Shown piece by piece: positions 17,199-25,749 of a stretch of 64,000 bases of DNA (positions are counted from its first letter, which is position 1; each line of letters begins with the position of its first letter). The notes below the pieces were generated by a model that was not told where the DNA came from, did no database searches, and worked only from the letters and a program-made list of their open reading frames with translations. The stretch covers positions 930,001-994,000 of the forward strand of contig NZ_CP120468.1 of assembly GCF_029490015.1 (NCBI RefSeq). The letters are read 5' to 3'. The position numbers were made by a program, and so were the translations under genes. The stretch comes from Halobaculum limi (GTDB lineage Archaea > Halobacteriota > Halobacteria > Halobacteriales > Haloferacaceae).

Positions 17199-17313
17199 GT
17201 AAGCGCCGCTTACATATTATGTCCCATCCCAAACAACCGATGGGACCGGCACCACCATCCCGGCATCCACACGGCATTCCACCACACGGTGGTAGTCGGG
17301 CCCCGACCACCGT
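17199..17313 (+). promoter_or_regulatory. Structured leader: three successive inverted repeats
   Basis: Between the DUF5778-like gene and the DUF7344-like gene there are three inverted repeats. GTAAGCG-C-CGCTTAC (17199-17213) lies beside an AT-rich TACATATTATG. GTCCCATC/GATGGGAC with a 10-nt loop (17221-17246) follows. A two-part hairpin with outer arms ACGGTG/CACCGT and inner GTCGG/CCGAC lies at 17286-17313. The first looks like an operator next to a TATA box; the other two would be RNA hairpins in a leader of about 200 nt, which is unusual for haloarchaea. Confidence 0.5.
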
Positions 17314-17417
17314 GGCGGTGCCACACCGCCCGCGGGCACCAACCCCACGTGGACCTTTTCAGTGCGCTGTCGAAACGGCTATTACCGGGTGCTCCTGCGT
17401 ACCGACGACGACGAGCT

Positions 17418-17942
17418 ATGATGGACGGTGATTCCTCGGAGTGGGCCTACCGGTGGTCGCGTGCGAAATTCGACGCGTTACCCGAGACCGGCGATCCGCT
17501 CTCGAAGTCGCGTGTGTTCGAACTGCTCGCGAGCGTTCGCCGCCGGTACGTCATCGAGCATCTCGACGAGGTCGCCGACGGCGTCGGCGGCGTCGAGTTC
17601 CGCGCCGTGACCGACGCCGTCGCGGCCCGCGAGTTCGGGGCCGACCCGAGTTACGAGGAGCGCAAGCGCGTGTACGTCTCGCTCAGACAGACGCACCTGC
17701 CGCGTCTCACGGAGGCGAACGCCGTCGAGTACGACGCCGACCGCGGTCGGGTCGCCGTCGGCGACCACTTCGGTGCGCTCGCGTTCGCACTCGGTGCGGT
17801 GGGAGCGCGGCCGTTCGCCGCCGAGGTGGACGCCGACGCCCACGAGGCGGGACCGAAGGTCGACACCGGGCCCAGCGCCGCCGACGCGAGGTCGGAGGGG
17901 CCCGTCGACGCCGGGGCGTACGTGGACTCGAACGAAGATTGA
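17418..17942 (+). CDS. DUF7344-like winged-helix regulator
   Basis: A 174-aa protein. The core PLSKSRVFELLASVRRRYVIEHL and VSLRQTHLPRLTEANAVEYD follows the pattern of haloarchaeal DUF7344 proteins, small ArsR-like winged helices with a THLPRL/VHLPKL motif. Two paralogues lie at 31115 and 32342. A DNA-binding or signalling role is likely but unproven. Two adjacent ATGs (17418, 17421) could be used. The Asp/Ala-rich C-terminal 40 residues are probably disordered. Confidence 0.7.
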   Translation: MMDGDSSEWAYRWSRAKFDALPETGDPLSKSRVFELLASVRRRYVIEHLDEVADGVGGVEFRAVTDAVAAREFGADPSYEERKRVYVSLRQTHLPRLTEANAVEYDADRGRVAVGDHFGALAFALGAVGARPFAAEVDADAHEAGPKVDTGPSAADARSEGPVDAGAYVDSNED

Positions 17943-18020
17943 GGCTCCACGGCGTTCACGTTCGAATCGGCTCACGTCCGCGTGTTCGGGGAACGCGACG
18001 CTTATCCTCACGGCGTCCCG

Positions 18021-19136
18021 ATGGCTGATATGGACAACGTCGGCACGGACGTCGACCTCTCGACGCTCGAACGCGCCGTCATCAACGCCTTCCAAGGCGG
18101 GTTTCCGGTCGTCGAGCGACCGTGGGAACCGGCGGCGGCGGCGCTATCCGACCGCGGCGTCGACGTCGACGCCGCGACGCTTCTCGCGACGGTTCGTGAC
18201 CTCGACGAACGAGGCGTGCTCTCGCGGTTCGGGGCGCTGGTGAACGCCGAAGCGATCGGCGGCACGGCGACGCTCGTGGCGATGCACGCGCCCGAGGAGC
18301 GCTACGACGAGGTCGCAGAGACGGTCAACGACTTCCGCGAGGTGGCACACAACTACGAGCGCGAGCATCCCCACCTGAATATGTGGTTCGTCGTCAGCGT
18401 GGCCGAGGCGGACGCCGTCGACCGTGTGCTGTCCGACATCGAGGATGCCACCGGCCAGGAGACGTACAACCTCCCGAAACAGGAGGAGTTCCACGTCGGC
18501 GCGAAGTTCCTCCTCGACGGCCCGGTGAGCGACGGCGACCTTGACCTGTCGCACCTTGGGCCGGAGGTGACGCCCTCGACGACGCGGGGGATCACCGCTC
18601 GCGAACGAGACCTCGTAGTCGAGATTCAGGGTGGACTCCCGATCACCGAGACGCCGTACGCGGACGTGGCCGACGCGGTCGGCCAGCCTGTCGAGTGGGT
18701 GATCGAGACGATCAAGCGGTTCAACCAAGAGGGGAAGGTACGTCGCGTCGGCGTCATCCCGAACCACTACGCGCTGGGGTACACCGAGAACGGGATGACC
18801 GTCTGGGACGTACCTGACGAGTTGCTCGGGGAGGTCGGCCCGGCGGTCGCCTCGCTGGGGTTCGTTACGCACTGTTATCACCGCCCGCGCCACGATGGAG
18901 TGTGGCCGTACAACTTCTTCGCGATGACGCACGGGCGTAGCGAGGCCGAGTCGGAGGCGCGCATCGAGGAGGTTCGTGAGACGATGAGCGAGTTCTGGAC
19001 CGTCGACGACGACGACTGGGACACGCTGTTCTCCTCGCGCATCCTGAAGAAGACGGGCATCCGCCTCGACGAACGCGCCGACGCGCAGGTCCGCGAGGAC
19101 GGCGAGCACACGACGACCGACGCTCCCGACGCCTGA
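18021..19136 (+). CDS. ahbAB: Fused siroheme decarboxylase (AhbA-AhbB type)
   Basis: A 371-aa tandem of two Lrp/AsnC-like modules. The first (about 12-160) has a winged helix and the signature HNYEREHPHLNMWFV; the second (about 190-335) has THCYHRPRHDGVWPYNFFAMTHG. These are the NirDLGH/AhbAB signatures. The enzyme decarboxylates siroheme to didecarboxysiroheme on the route to heme used by archaea. Many annotations call such proteins AsnC regulators, but the next genes are precorrin-2 dehydrogenase and glutamyl-tRNA reductase, which supports the enzyme reading. The ATG at 18021 is preferred to 17982. Confidence 0.85.
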   Translation: MADMDNVGTDVDLSTLERAVINAFQGGFPVVERPWEPAAAALSDRGVDVDAATLLATVRDLDERGVLSRFGALVNAEAIGGTATLVAMHAPEERYDEVAETVNDFREVAHNYEREHPHLNMWFVVSVAEADAVDRVLSDIEDATGQETYNLPKQEEFHVGAKFLLDGPVSDGDLDLSHLGPEVTPSTTRGITARERDLVVEIQGGLPITETPYADVADAVGQPVEWVIETIKRFNQEGKVRRVGVIPNHYALGYTENGMTVWDVPDELLGEVGPAVASLGFVTHCYHRPRHDGVWPYNFFAMTHGRSEAESEARIEEVRETMSEFWTVDDDDWDTLFSSRILKKTGIRLDERADAQVREDGEHTTTDAPDA

Positions 19137-19220
19137 GGTGTCGATGCGACAGCCATCTCGTGGTGACCCGACGCTCGCGCCCACTCCCCTTCGAGTGCCG
19201 AGCGACGCGGAGGCCACAGC

Positions 19221-19859
19221 GTGATCCCCCTGCTCCACGACTTCACCGACGAGACCGTTCTCGTCGTCGGCGGCGGCCCAGTCGGCGCGCGGAAGGCCCG
19301 GCGGTTCGCTCGCGAGGCGCGGACGGTCGTTGTCAGTCCGGAGTTTGCAGACACCGACTTCGGCGACGCGGAACTCGTCCGTGCCGCGCCCGACGCGGCG
19401 GCGGTCCACGAGTGGGTGGATCGCCTCGCGCCGGCGCTGGTCGTGGCAGCGACGAGCGACGACGCGGTCAACGAGGCGGTGGAGGCGGCCGCACGCGAGT
19501 CGGGCGCGTTGGTCAACCGCGCCGACCGATCCGGGGGTCGAGACGCTGGCAGCGTCGTCGTCCCGGCGACCGTTCGAGATGGGTCCGTGGTCGCGGCGGT
19601 GGCGACTGGCGGGGCTGCGCCGGCGCTCTCGAAGGTGCTCCGCCAACGGATCGAAGCCGAAATTGACGGGGCTGGGGCGATGGCCGACCTCCTCGCGGAG
19701 ATTCGTGCCGATCTGAAAGCCGCCGAGGTGCCACCGACCGACAGACGGGAGGCGGTTCGCGCGGTCGTCTCCTCGTCGGCGGTTTGGAAGGCTTTACAAG
19801 AGGGAGTGCCCAATCCCCGGCAGGAAGCAGATAGAGTTATGGAGGAGATCAATGACTGA
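19221..19859 (+). CDS. sirC: Precorrin-2 dehydrogenase / sirohydrochlorin ferrochelatase
   Basis: A 212-aa protein starting at GTG. It opens with MIPLLHDFTDETVLVVGGG, the Rossmann motif of Met8p/SirC/CysG N-terminal domains, and has ATGGAAPALSKVLRQRIE typical of the helical domain. It oxidises precorrin-2 to sirohydrochlorin with NAD+, and may insert iron. The next gene, hemA, overlaps it by 8 nt, so siroheme and heme genes are expressed together. Confidence 0.9.
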   Translation: MIPLLHDFTDETVLVVGGGPVGARKARRFAREARTVVVSPEFADTDFGDAELVRAAPDAAAVHEWVDRLAPALVVAATSDDAVNEAVEAAARESGALVNRADRSGGRDAGSVVVPATVRDGSVVAAVATGGAAPALSKVLRQRIEAEIDGAGAMADLLAEIRADLKAAEVPPTDRREAVRAVVSSSAVWKALQEGVPNPRQEADRVMEEIND

Positions 19860-21192
19860 TACCGGCGTTATCGCGGGAGTGAGCGTGACACATACGCTCG
19901 CCTCGGTCGACGAGATCGAGTCCGCGCAGGCGAGCGACGAGCAGACGCTGGTGTCGGGCCTCCTCGCCCGTGAGGGCATCGAGGAGGCGTTCGTCCTCCA
20001 CACGTGCAACCGCGCCGAGGCGTACGTCGCGGGCGACGACGCCGCTACCTGTCGTGCGGCGCTGGAGTCGTTCGCGCCGGAGGTTCGCGAGGGAGCGATC
20101 GTCCACCTCGACCACGACGCGGCGCTGCGGCACCTGATGCGCGTCGCCGCCGGTCTGGAGTCGCTCGTCCTCGGCGAAGACCAGATCCTCGGTCAACTGA
20201 GCGACGCCGCCGAACTCGCCCGCGACGTAGGTGGCCTCTCTGGTGGCGTCCTCGACGACGCGCTCTCGAAGTCGCTGCAGGTGGGCAAGCGCGCCCGCGC
20301 CGAGACTGCGATCAACGAGGGCTCGGTGTCGCTCGGTTCTGCGGCGGTGGAGTTGGCTGCCCGCGACATCGACCTCGCGGACGTGACGGCGCTGGTCGTC
20401 GGGGCTGGCGAGATGGGGACGCTCGCGGCCCGTGCGCTCGACGCCTCGCCCGTCTCTCGAATCGTCGTCGCCAATCGAACGCTGTCGTCGGCCGAACACG
20501 TCGTCGCCGACCTCGGGAGCGAAGCGGTGGCGGTCTCCCTCGATGCGGTGTCGCGGGTCGTCACCGAGGCGGACCTGCTCATCGCGGCGACGGGCGCACA
20601 GCGGCCGATCGTGGACGACGAAACGCTCGCCGGCGCCGGCGAGACGCTGTGTATCGACCTCGGACAGCCGCGCGACGTGGACCCCGACGCCGGCGACGAG
20701 GCGGTCGTCGTCCACGACATCGACGACCTCGAAACCGTGACCGGCGAGACGCGCAAGCGCCGGGAGGCGGCTGCCGAGGCCGTCGAGTCCATCATCGACA
20801 CGGAGTTCGAACGCCTCCTCCAGGAGTTCAAGCGCAAGCGTGCCGACGACGCCGTCTCCGCGATGTACGAGTCGGCCGAGCAGACGAAACAGCGGGAACT
20901 CCAGGAAGCACTCTCGAAACTTGAGTCGCAGGGCAGCCTCACCGACGACCAGCGCGAGACGGTCGAAGGACTGGCGGACGCCCTGGTCGGCCAACTGCTG
21001 GCCGCGCCGACGAAGAGTCTGCGTGAGGCCGCCGCCGAAGACGACTGGACGACCATCCACACGGCGATGGAACTGTTTGACCCCGAGTTCGACTCCGCTC
21101 CTGCCGTGCCCGAGGACGCGCCGATACCGGACGGCGTCACCGACGCCGACGAGGTTCCGCAGCACGTTCTCGACCAGGTCTCCGACGACTGA
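19852..21192 (+). CDS. hemA: Glutamyl-tRNA reductase
   Basis: A 446-aa HemA. It reduces glutamyl-tRNA to glutamate-1-semialdehyde, the first step of tetrapyrrole synthesis. The catalytic cysteine C52 lies in HTCNR; the NADPH domain has VVGAGEMGTLAA and VANRT, and GLESLVLGEDQILGQ marks the catalytic domain. A C-terminal dimerisation helix is followed by an acidic tail. Translation is probably coupled to sirC. The hemA-sirC-ahb order supports a siroheme-to-heme route. Confidence 0.96.
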   Translation: MTDTGVIAGVSVTHTLASVDEIESAQASDEQTLVSGLLAREGIEEAFVLHTCNRAEAYVAGDDAATCRAALESFAPEVREGAIVHLDHDAALRHLMRVAAGLESLVLGEDQILGQLSDAAELARDVGGLSGGVLDDALSKSLQVGKRARAETAINEGSVSLGSAAVELAARDIDLADVTALVVGAGEMGTLAARALDASPVSRIVVANRTLSSAEHVVADLGSEAVAVSLDAVSRVVTEADLLIAATGAQRPIVDDETLAGAGETLCIDLGQPRDVDPDAGDEAVVVHDIDDLETVTGETRKRREAAAEAVESIIDTEFERLLQEFKRKRADDAVSAMYESAEQTKQRELQEALSKLESQGSLTDDQRETVEGLADALVGQLLAAPTKSLREAAAEDDWTTIHTAMELFDPEFDSAPAVPEDAPIPDGVTDADEVPQHVLDQVSDD

Positions 21193-21276
21193 CTGTCGGC
21201 TCTGTTCTCGCTGTGTCTCGGTTTGTTTCAGGTTGCTGTGGTAGGGGAAAGCATGATGTGCGATGCCAGCGCACGT

Positions 21277-21288
21277 CTGCATATGCAG
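21277..21288. promoter_or_regulatory. Palindrome CTGCATATGCAG
   Basis: A perfect 12-bp palindrome 60 bp before the next start codon, in the 156-nt gap after hemA. It could be an operator or an overlapping TATA site. Confidence 0.3.
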
Positions 21289-21348
21289 GGGTCCGCACAC
21301 GGTGTCGGTCGGCTCTCGACCGCACCGGTCGAACAGGGAGTGGAATCG

Positions 21349-22197
21349 ATGTGTCAGTTCACCGGCTGTGGGAGGCCGGAACTGGCTGTGGGACTCGTCG
21401 TCTTGGGGTTGACAGCGGCGTTTCTCCTCGCGGTCGGTGCGGTCCTCGCTCGTCTCGACAGCGCACGGGAGGCGCTGGCACGCGAGTCGGTTCGGACACG
21501 TGCAGAACGCGACGCGTTCGAGCAGTTCCGGCGGCGGGTCGTGCAACTCGAAGCGACCGACATCGCGGGCGCGACGCCGACAGGTGGGGGGACGAACGTG
21601 TTGACGGCGACTGCGGGGGGTGCCGGGAGCGACGGCCTCACCGAAGCGAGGCGAGCGTACCGCGAGACGGTGATGGCGACCGCACACTACGGCGAGGAGT
21701 ACGACGAGACGCTGGCGAAGAACGTCTCCGAGGAGTTCTCTGGTGCCGTCGCGGGCGCACTCGTCGAGGACGGCGGCGCGTTGACGCCGCCGCTCCAGGC
21801 GACGCTGGCGGGCGGTGCCGAACGGGCACGCGAGGAGCGGTCGGAACTGCTCTCGAAACTCGAAACCGAGGAGTCGGCGCTGTCGGAGGCGGAGTCGACG
21901 CTCGAACCAGCCATCGACGCGGGTGAAGCGGTGTTCGACCGTGACCTCTCGTACGCGAGTTACACCGACCTCGTGGGCGATTACGAGCGGCTGGAGTGGC
22001 ACGAACATCGCGTGGAGACGCTGTTGACCGACCGGCAGGGGCGGATCCACGACGAGGAGGGAGACCGCCGACACTGGTTCGACTACCTGTACCAGTCGCT
22101 GTCGTCGACGTATCCGGTGCTGTCTGCGGGCGCGGAGACGCTATCGTTGCTCGACGACGCGAAATCGGCGCTGGCGTCGGCCGCCAGTCAGCGATAA
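21349..22197 (+). CDS. Membrane-anchored coiled-coil protein, DUF7260-like
   Basis: A 282-aa protein. A short Cys-bearing head (MCQFTGCGRPE) precedes one transmembrane helix (about 14-34) and a long helical region with heptad-like segments (ARESVRTRAERDAFEQFRRRV, LLSKLETEESALSEAES). The C-terminal motif HWFDYLYQSLSSTYPVLSA recalls haloarchaeal DUF7260 proteins. The function is unknown. The ATG at 21349 is preferred over an in-frame start 126 nt upstream that adds non-family sequence. Confidence 0.65.
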   Translation: MCQFTGCGRPELAVGLVVLGLTAAFLLAVGAVLARLDSAREALARESVRTRAERDAFEQFRRRVVQLEATDIAGATPTGGGTNVLTATAGGAGSDGLTEARRAYRETVMATAHYGEEYDETLAKNVSEEFSGAVAGALVEDGGALTPPLQATLAGGAERAREERSELLSKLETEESALSEAESTLEPAIDAGEAVFDRDLSYASYTDLVGDYERLEWHEHRVETLLTDRQGRIHDEEGDRRHWFDYLYQSLSSTYPVLSAGAETLSLLDDAKSALASAASQR

Positions 22198-22252
22198 CCG
22201 CACCGTCGGACCGCGAGGTACGCTTTTGTGTGCGGACGGCGACATTCTCTTC

Positions 22253-22531
22253 GTGAGTGACGTACTCGATGCCGACGAGATAGACGCACAACTGCCCGAC
22301 GGCTGGGACCACGACGCCGACGAGATCGTTCGCACCTTCGAATTCGACTCGTATCTGGAGGGAGTCGGCTTCGCCGCCGGTGCGGGCGGCCTCGCCGAGG
22401 AGGCGTTCCACCACCCGACGATGACCGTCGAGTGGCGCGAGGTCGAGGTCCGTCTCACCACCCACGACGCCGGCGGGGTCACCGAGAAGGACATCGACCT
22501 CGCGGGCCGACTGAACGAACTCGCGGGGTGA
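22253..22531 (+). CDS. 4a-hydroxytetrahydrobiopterin dehydratase (PCD/DCoH family)
   Basis: A 92-aa PCD-like protein starting at GTG. The active-site signature HHPTMTVEWREVEVRLTTHD with GGVTEKDIDLA is complete. The family dehydrates 4a-carbinolamine pterins or assists molybdopterin-related steps; haloarchaea lack the classical phenylalanine hydroxylase, so its native substrate is uncertain. The LWR-salt gene follows after 3 nt. Confidence 0.85.
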   Translation: MSDVLDADEIDAQLPDGWDHDADEIVRTFEFDSYLEGVGFAAGAGGLAEEAFHHPTMTVEWREVEVRLTTHDAGGVTEKDIDLAGRLNELAG

Positions 22532-22534
22532 CCC

Positions 22535-22939
22535 GTGGAGGCGGCGTACGTGTTCCGCGTGGCGTTCACCCTCTCGCCGCGTCGCGCGCGGATCGACCCC
22601 GAGCGATTCGAGACGACACTCCGCATTCCCGCGCCCGAACCCGGCACGGAGGGGTGGCGACTGTTTCGCGACGCACTCTGGCGGGGAGAAGCGAACGACA
22701 CCGAACACGCGCGACGCCTGTGTGCGGATCGACTTCCCGACGGCGTCGAGGTGCTGTCGGCGACGTTTCGAGAGTTCGAGACGGACGAGGCGTACCTCGA
22801 AGCGCTTCGTGCGGCTATCGAGGCCGACCTCGACGCGTTCCGGTCGGACTCCGTCCGCGACACCCTGCACAAGTACTTCGGCTCCTCGATCCGGGTAGGC
22901 GATTCCCAACCCGACGGAGACTCCGCGAGCGACGACTGA
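22535..22939 (+). CDS. LWR-salt family protein
   Basis: A 134-aa GTG-initiated protein. It carries the family motif DALWRGE around residues 46-52 and the conserved block LHKYFGSSIRV. The family (LWR-salt) is known only from haloarchaea and its function is not known. It follows the pterin dehydratase by 3 nt. Confidence 0.82.
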   Translation: MEAAYVFRVAFTLSPRRARIDPERFETTLRIPAPEPGTEGWRLFRDALWRGEANDTEHARRLCADRLPDGVEVLSATFREFETDEAYLEALRAAIEADLDAFRSDSVRDTLHKYFGSSIRVGDSQPDGDSASDD

Positions 22940-23027
22940 GCGTCGGTTCCCACAGTTCACCCACTCGTGAGTGAATCCCCACGCCGTCGCGTGGTAGGTA
23001 TCGGCAAACCGGCTAGTAGGGTGCGAA

Positions 23028-23035
23028 CATATAAC
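23028..23035 (+). promoter_or_regulatory. TATA box for the HAD hydrolase gene
   Basis: CATATAAC lies about 30 bp before the ATG at 23065, the expected place for an archaeal promoter with a short leader. Confidence 0.5.
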
Positions 23036-23064
23036 AACCAATAGGGCCTACTCAGCGGTCTCGG

Positions 23065-23799
23065 ATGGTCCCCGAAACATACGACTTCTGGCTGTTCGAT
23101 CTCGACGGCACGCTCGTCGACGCCGAGTGGTCGTACACTCGCGAAGTGTTCGACCGCGTCGGTTCCCGAATCGGCTACGAGTTCACCGACCGACAGGCGG
23201 AACTGCTGTGGCACGGCCTCACCGGCGCGCGCGACCCGCAACTGCGCGAGTGGGGGCTCGATCCCACAGCGTTCTGGCCGGCGTTTCACGCTGTGGAGGA
23301 CCCGCAGGCGCGCGCCGAAGCGACCTACCTCCACGACGACGCCGCGAGACTGCTCGCGGACCTGCGTCGCCGCGACGTGCCGCTCGGGTTGGTGACCCAC
23401 TGTGCGGAGTTCCTCGCCCGCCCGGTCACCGACCGCCTCGGCTTGACAGACCAGTTCGACACGTTCCTCTCGTGTTCCGACGAGACGGGGTGGAAACCGG
23501 ACCCCGGTCCGCTCCGGGTCGCGATGAACGACCTCGGCGTCGACCCGGCCCGCCAGCGCGGCGTCTACCTCGGCGACGGCGACAGCGACGTGGGCGCGGC
23601 GTGGAACGCCGGTCTCGACGCCGTCCACGTCGAACGCCACGGTCACGAGTACCGCGGGCGCTGTGTCCGGGCCGACCACCGCGTGTGGAGTTTCGACGAC
23701 CTCCCGCGCTCGGCGATGGACCGGGTCAACGCCGAGTGGGCGGCCTACACCGCGCGAACAGACGGGAGCGGCGACGAGGTGACCGGAAGCGACGACTGA
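23065..23799 (+). CDS. HAD superfamily hydrolase
   Basis: A 244-aa phosphatase-type HAD protein. Motif I is FDLDGTLVD (about 10-18), motif II is LVTH, motif III is the Lys of WKPDPGPL, and motif IV is GDGDSDVGAAWNAG. A helical cap inserted after motif I (about 20-85) makes it a C1-type HAD, like phosphoglycolate phosphatase. The substrate is undetermined. Convergent with the Rieske gene. Confidence 0.9.
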   Translation: MVPETYDFWLFDLDGTLVDAEWSYTREVFDRVGSRIGYEFTDRQAELLWHGLTGARDPQLREWGLDPTAFWPAFHAVEDPQARAEATYLHDDAARLLADLRRRDVPLGLVTHCAEFLARPVTDRLGLTDQFDTFLSCSDETGWKPDPGPLRVAMNDLGVDPARQRGVYLGDGDSDVGAAWNAGLDAVHVERHGHEYRGRCVRADHRVWSFDDLPRSAMDRVNAEWAAYTARTDGSGDEVTGSDD

Positions 23800-23859
23800 C
23801 ACCGGGTAGTCCGGCGATCCGTCGACCACCCGTAATCGGCGGCGACCGGGGACGCCCGC

Positions 23860-25668
23860 TCAGTCGTCTGCGACGGAGTCGGCGGCGTCAGCCTCCTCCG
23901 CGCCGCCCGCGTCGTCTCCGCCGTGGACTCGCTCACCTCTGAGCAGTCGCGCCGCGATGGTGAACGTCTGCTCGCGCGAGCGTCGCGTCGGGTAGTGTGC
24001 GGCCATGTAGCGGGCGGCGGCGACCAGACAGGTTCGCTGTCGCTCGGGGTCCGAGCGCAGGTCGTGTTGCCTGCAGGCGGCCTCGTACGCCTGGAACGTG
24101 TGGAAGTTCGTGTCCTCGACGAGCAGTGCGGTCCCAAGGTCGGCCTTCAGTCGGTCGGCGTCGCCGTCGGCGGCGAGGAAGTCTGCGACGGCGGTGGCGG
24201 CCTGTTCGACGCTCCCCTGTTGCTCGAAGGCGGCGTGGAGTCGCTCGATAGCTTCGTCGGGGTCAGCGTCGGGGTCGCCGGTCGGTTCCGGGGCGGGCGG
24301 TGTGTTGAGGAAGCGGTCGAGGTAGACGTTGACGGCGGCGTCGACGACGCCGCGGTACAGCGCCGTCGCATCGGTGCGCTCGGCGGCGCGGTGGACGGCG
24401 TTGGCGAAGGTGAACGTGTGGTGGACGGTGTTCCAGTCGCTGAACTCGTTGCTCGTCGCGAACTGCGCCACCCGTTTCGCGGCGGCGAACGCGACCGCGT
24501 CGGCCAGTTCCTCGACGCTCGCACCCTCCCGAATCGCCTCCTCGATGGCGTCGAACACGAGTTCGGGGTCCGACGAGTGGAGACGCTCGGTGAAGTCGTC
24601 AGGTTCTGTCCACGACTCTCCCTCGCCCTCGGCGACGAGGTCGTCGAGGCGGTCGAACGTCTCCGAACACATCGACGCGAGGTCGATCGGTTGGCGCCAC
24701 GACGACCGTTCCTCGGCGCGGTCGGCAGTCGCGAGGCCGCGCACGAGCGACGCGAGAACGTCCGCGGTCCGCTCTTCGTCGCCCCAGCCGACGATGTCGA
24801 GCGCCTCTGTCGCCTTGTTCACGAAGTCGAACGTGTGGCCGGTGTCGAGGTAGCGGTGGTCGGTCGCGGCGGTGACGAGTAGTTCCGTCAGGCGTTCGGG
24901 ACCGTAGCCGGATGCGACGGCGGTTCGGAGGACGCGCTCTGCACCGTTCGGGTCGCGTACCTCGACGTTCTCGGTGAACCACGAGCGCAGGCGCTCGAAG
25001 GGCACGTCCGTCGCGGAAAACGCCTCCTGGTCGAACTTCGGCGGTTGGCCGTCGACGTCGCTGGCGACCTGTGAGAGCCCCTGATACAGCGCGCGCTTGC
25101 GGTCTTGGTCCTCCAGATCGGGGAGGCGGTTCGCGAGGGCGACGAGGATGGTCAGCCCCGATCCCCAGCCGTCGGCGCGGTTGTCGACGCCGAAGCGGAC
25201 GCCACGTTCGAGGACGTCGGCGGCGTCGACGTCGGCGTCGATGAGGCCGACCGCCGACTTCGCGAGGACGAGTCGGAGGTTCTGTTCGAGGCCGTCATCG
25301 AGTCGCTCGCGCCAATGGACCGCTGGCGGGTCCGAGCGGCGCGGGGCAGGTGAGACGTAGACAGTCCCCTCGCGCACCTCGGTCGGATACGTATCTACGT
25401 CGTCGGCCCACGGGTCGAACGTGTCGCCGCAGGAGAGTTCGAAGCGGGCGTGGTGCCAGTGGCAGGTGAGGACGCCCTCGTCGACGCTCCCCTCCGTCAG
25501 CGGGAAGCCCATATGCGGACAGCGGTTGTCGACTGCACGGACCTCGCCCTCGTGGTGGAACAGGGCGATTGGCGTGCCATCGACGGACGTGAGCGCGCGT
25601 CCGTCATCGCGGAGCGTGTCGAGCGAGACGGCTTCGACGAACTCGTCGGGCGCGTCATTCGTTGCCAT
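23860..25668 (-). CDS. Rieske [2Fe-2S] protein fused to a large helical domain with HTF repeats
   Basis: A 602-aa fusion. Residues 1-105 form a Rieske ferredoxin with ligands C50-x-H52 and C69-x2-H72. The remaining ~490 residues are mostly helical and contain the repeated HTF motif at 278-280 (GHTFDFVNKA), 417-419 (HHTFTFANAV) and 523-525 (FHTFQAYEAA), which resembles the repeated histidine segments of questin-oxidase-like Baeyer-Villiger enzymes; that link is only suggestive. It could be an electron-fed oxygenase. Convergent with the HAD gene and unlinked to any obvious reductase. Confidence 0.75.
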   Translation of the reverse strand: MATNDAPDEFVEAVSLDTLRDDGRALTSVDGTPIALFHHEGEVRAVDNRCPHMGFPLTEGSVDEGVLTCHWHHARFELSCGDTFDPWADDVDTYPTEVREGTVYVSPAPRRSDPPAVHWRERLDDGLEQNLRLVLAKSAVGLIDADVDAADVLERGVRFGVDNRADGWGSGLTILVALANRLPDLEDQDRKRALYQGLSQVASDVDGQPPKFDQEAFSATDVPFERLRSWFTENVEVRDPNGAERVLRTAVASGYGPERLTELLVTAATDHRYLDTGHTFDFVNKATEALDIVGWGDEERTADVLASLVRGLATADRAEERSSWRQPIDLASMCSETFDRLDDLVAEGEGESWTEPDDFTERLHSSDPELVFDAIEEAIREGASVEELADAVAFAAAKRVAQFATSNEFSDWNTVHHTFTFANAVHRAAERTDATALYRGVVDAAVNVYLDRFLNTPPAPEPTGDPDADPDEAIERLHAAFEQQGSVEQAATAVADFLAADGDADRLKADLGTALLVEDTNFHTFQAYEAACRQHDLRSDPERQRTCLVAAARYMAAHYPTRRSREQTFTIAARLLRGERVHGGDDAGGAEEADAADSVADD

Positions 25669-25749
25669 ACTCGACGAGATGACACGATCCGTGAAGAAGG
25701 TACTCGCTGTCGAAGCGACGCGGTGAAAACGGTGGAGCGAACAGCCGAC

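Noticed and set aside
17219-17431. Plus-strand frame MSHPKQPMGPAPPSRHP in the leader before the DUF7344-like gene
   Set aside because: Proline- and histidine-rich sequence arises from the hairpins; no domain, and the start lies inside an inverted repeat region.
18021-19136. Reading the gene as an Lrp/AsnC regulator
   Set aside because: Both halves have the siroheme decarboxylase His/Arg signatures and the neighbours are tetrapyrrole genes.
19849-22074. 741-codon antisense frame opposite hemA
   Set aside because: Shadow of hemA and the next gene; Arg/Val-rich composition.
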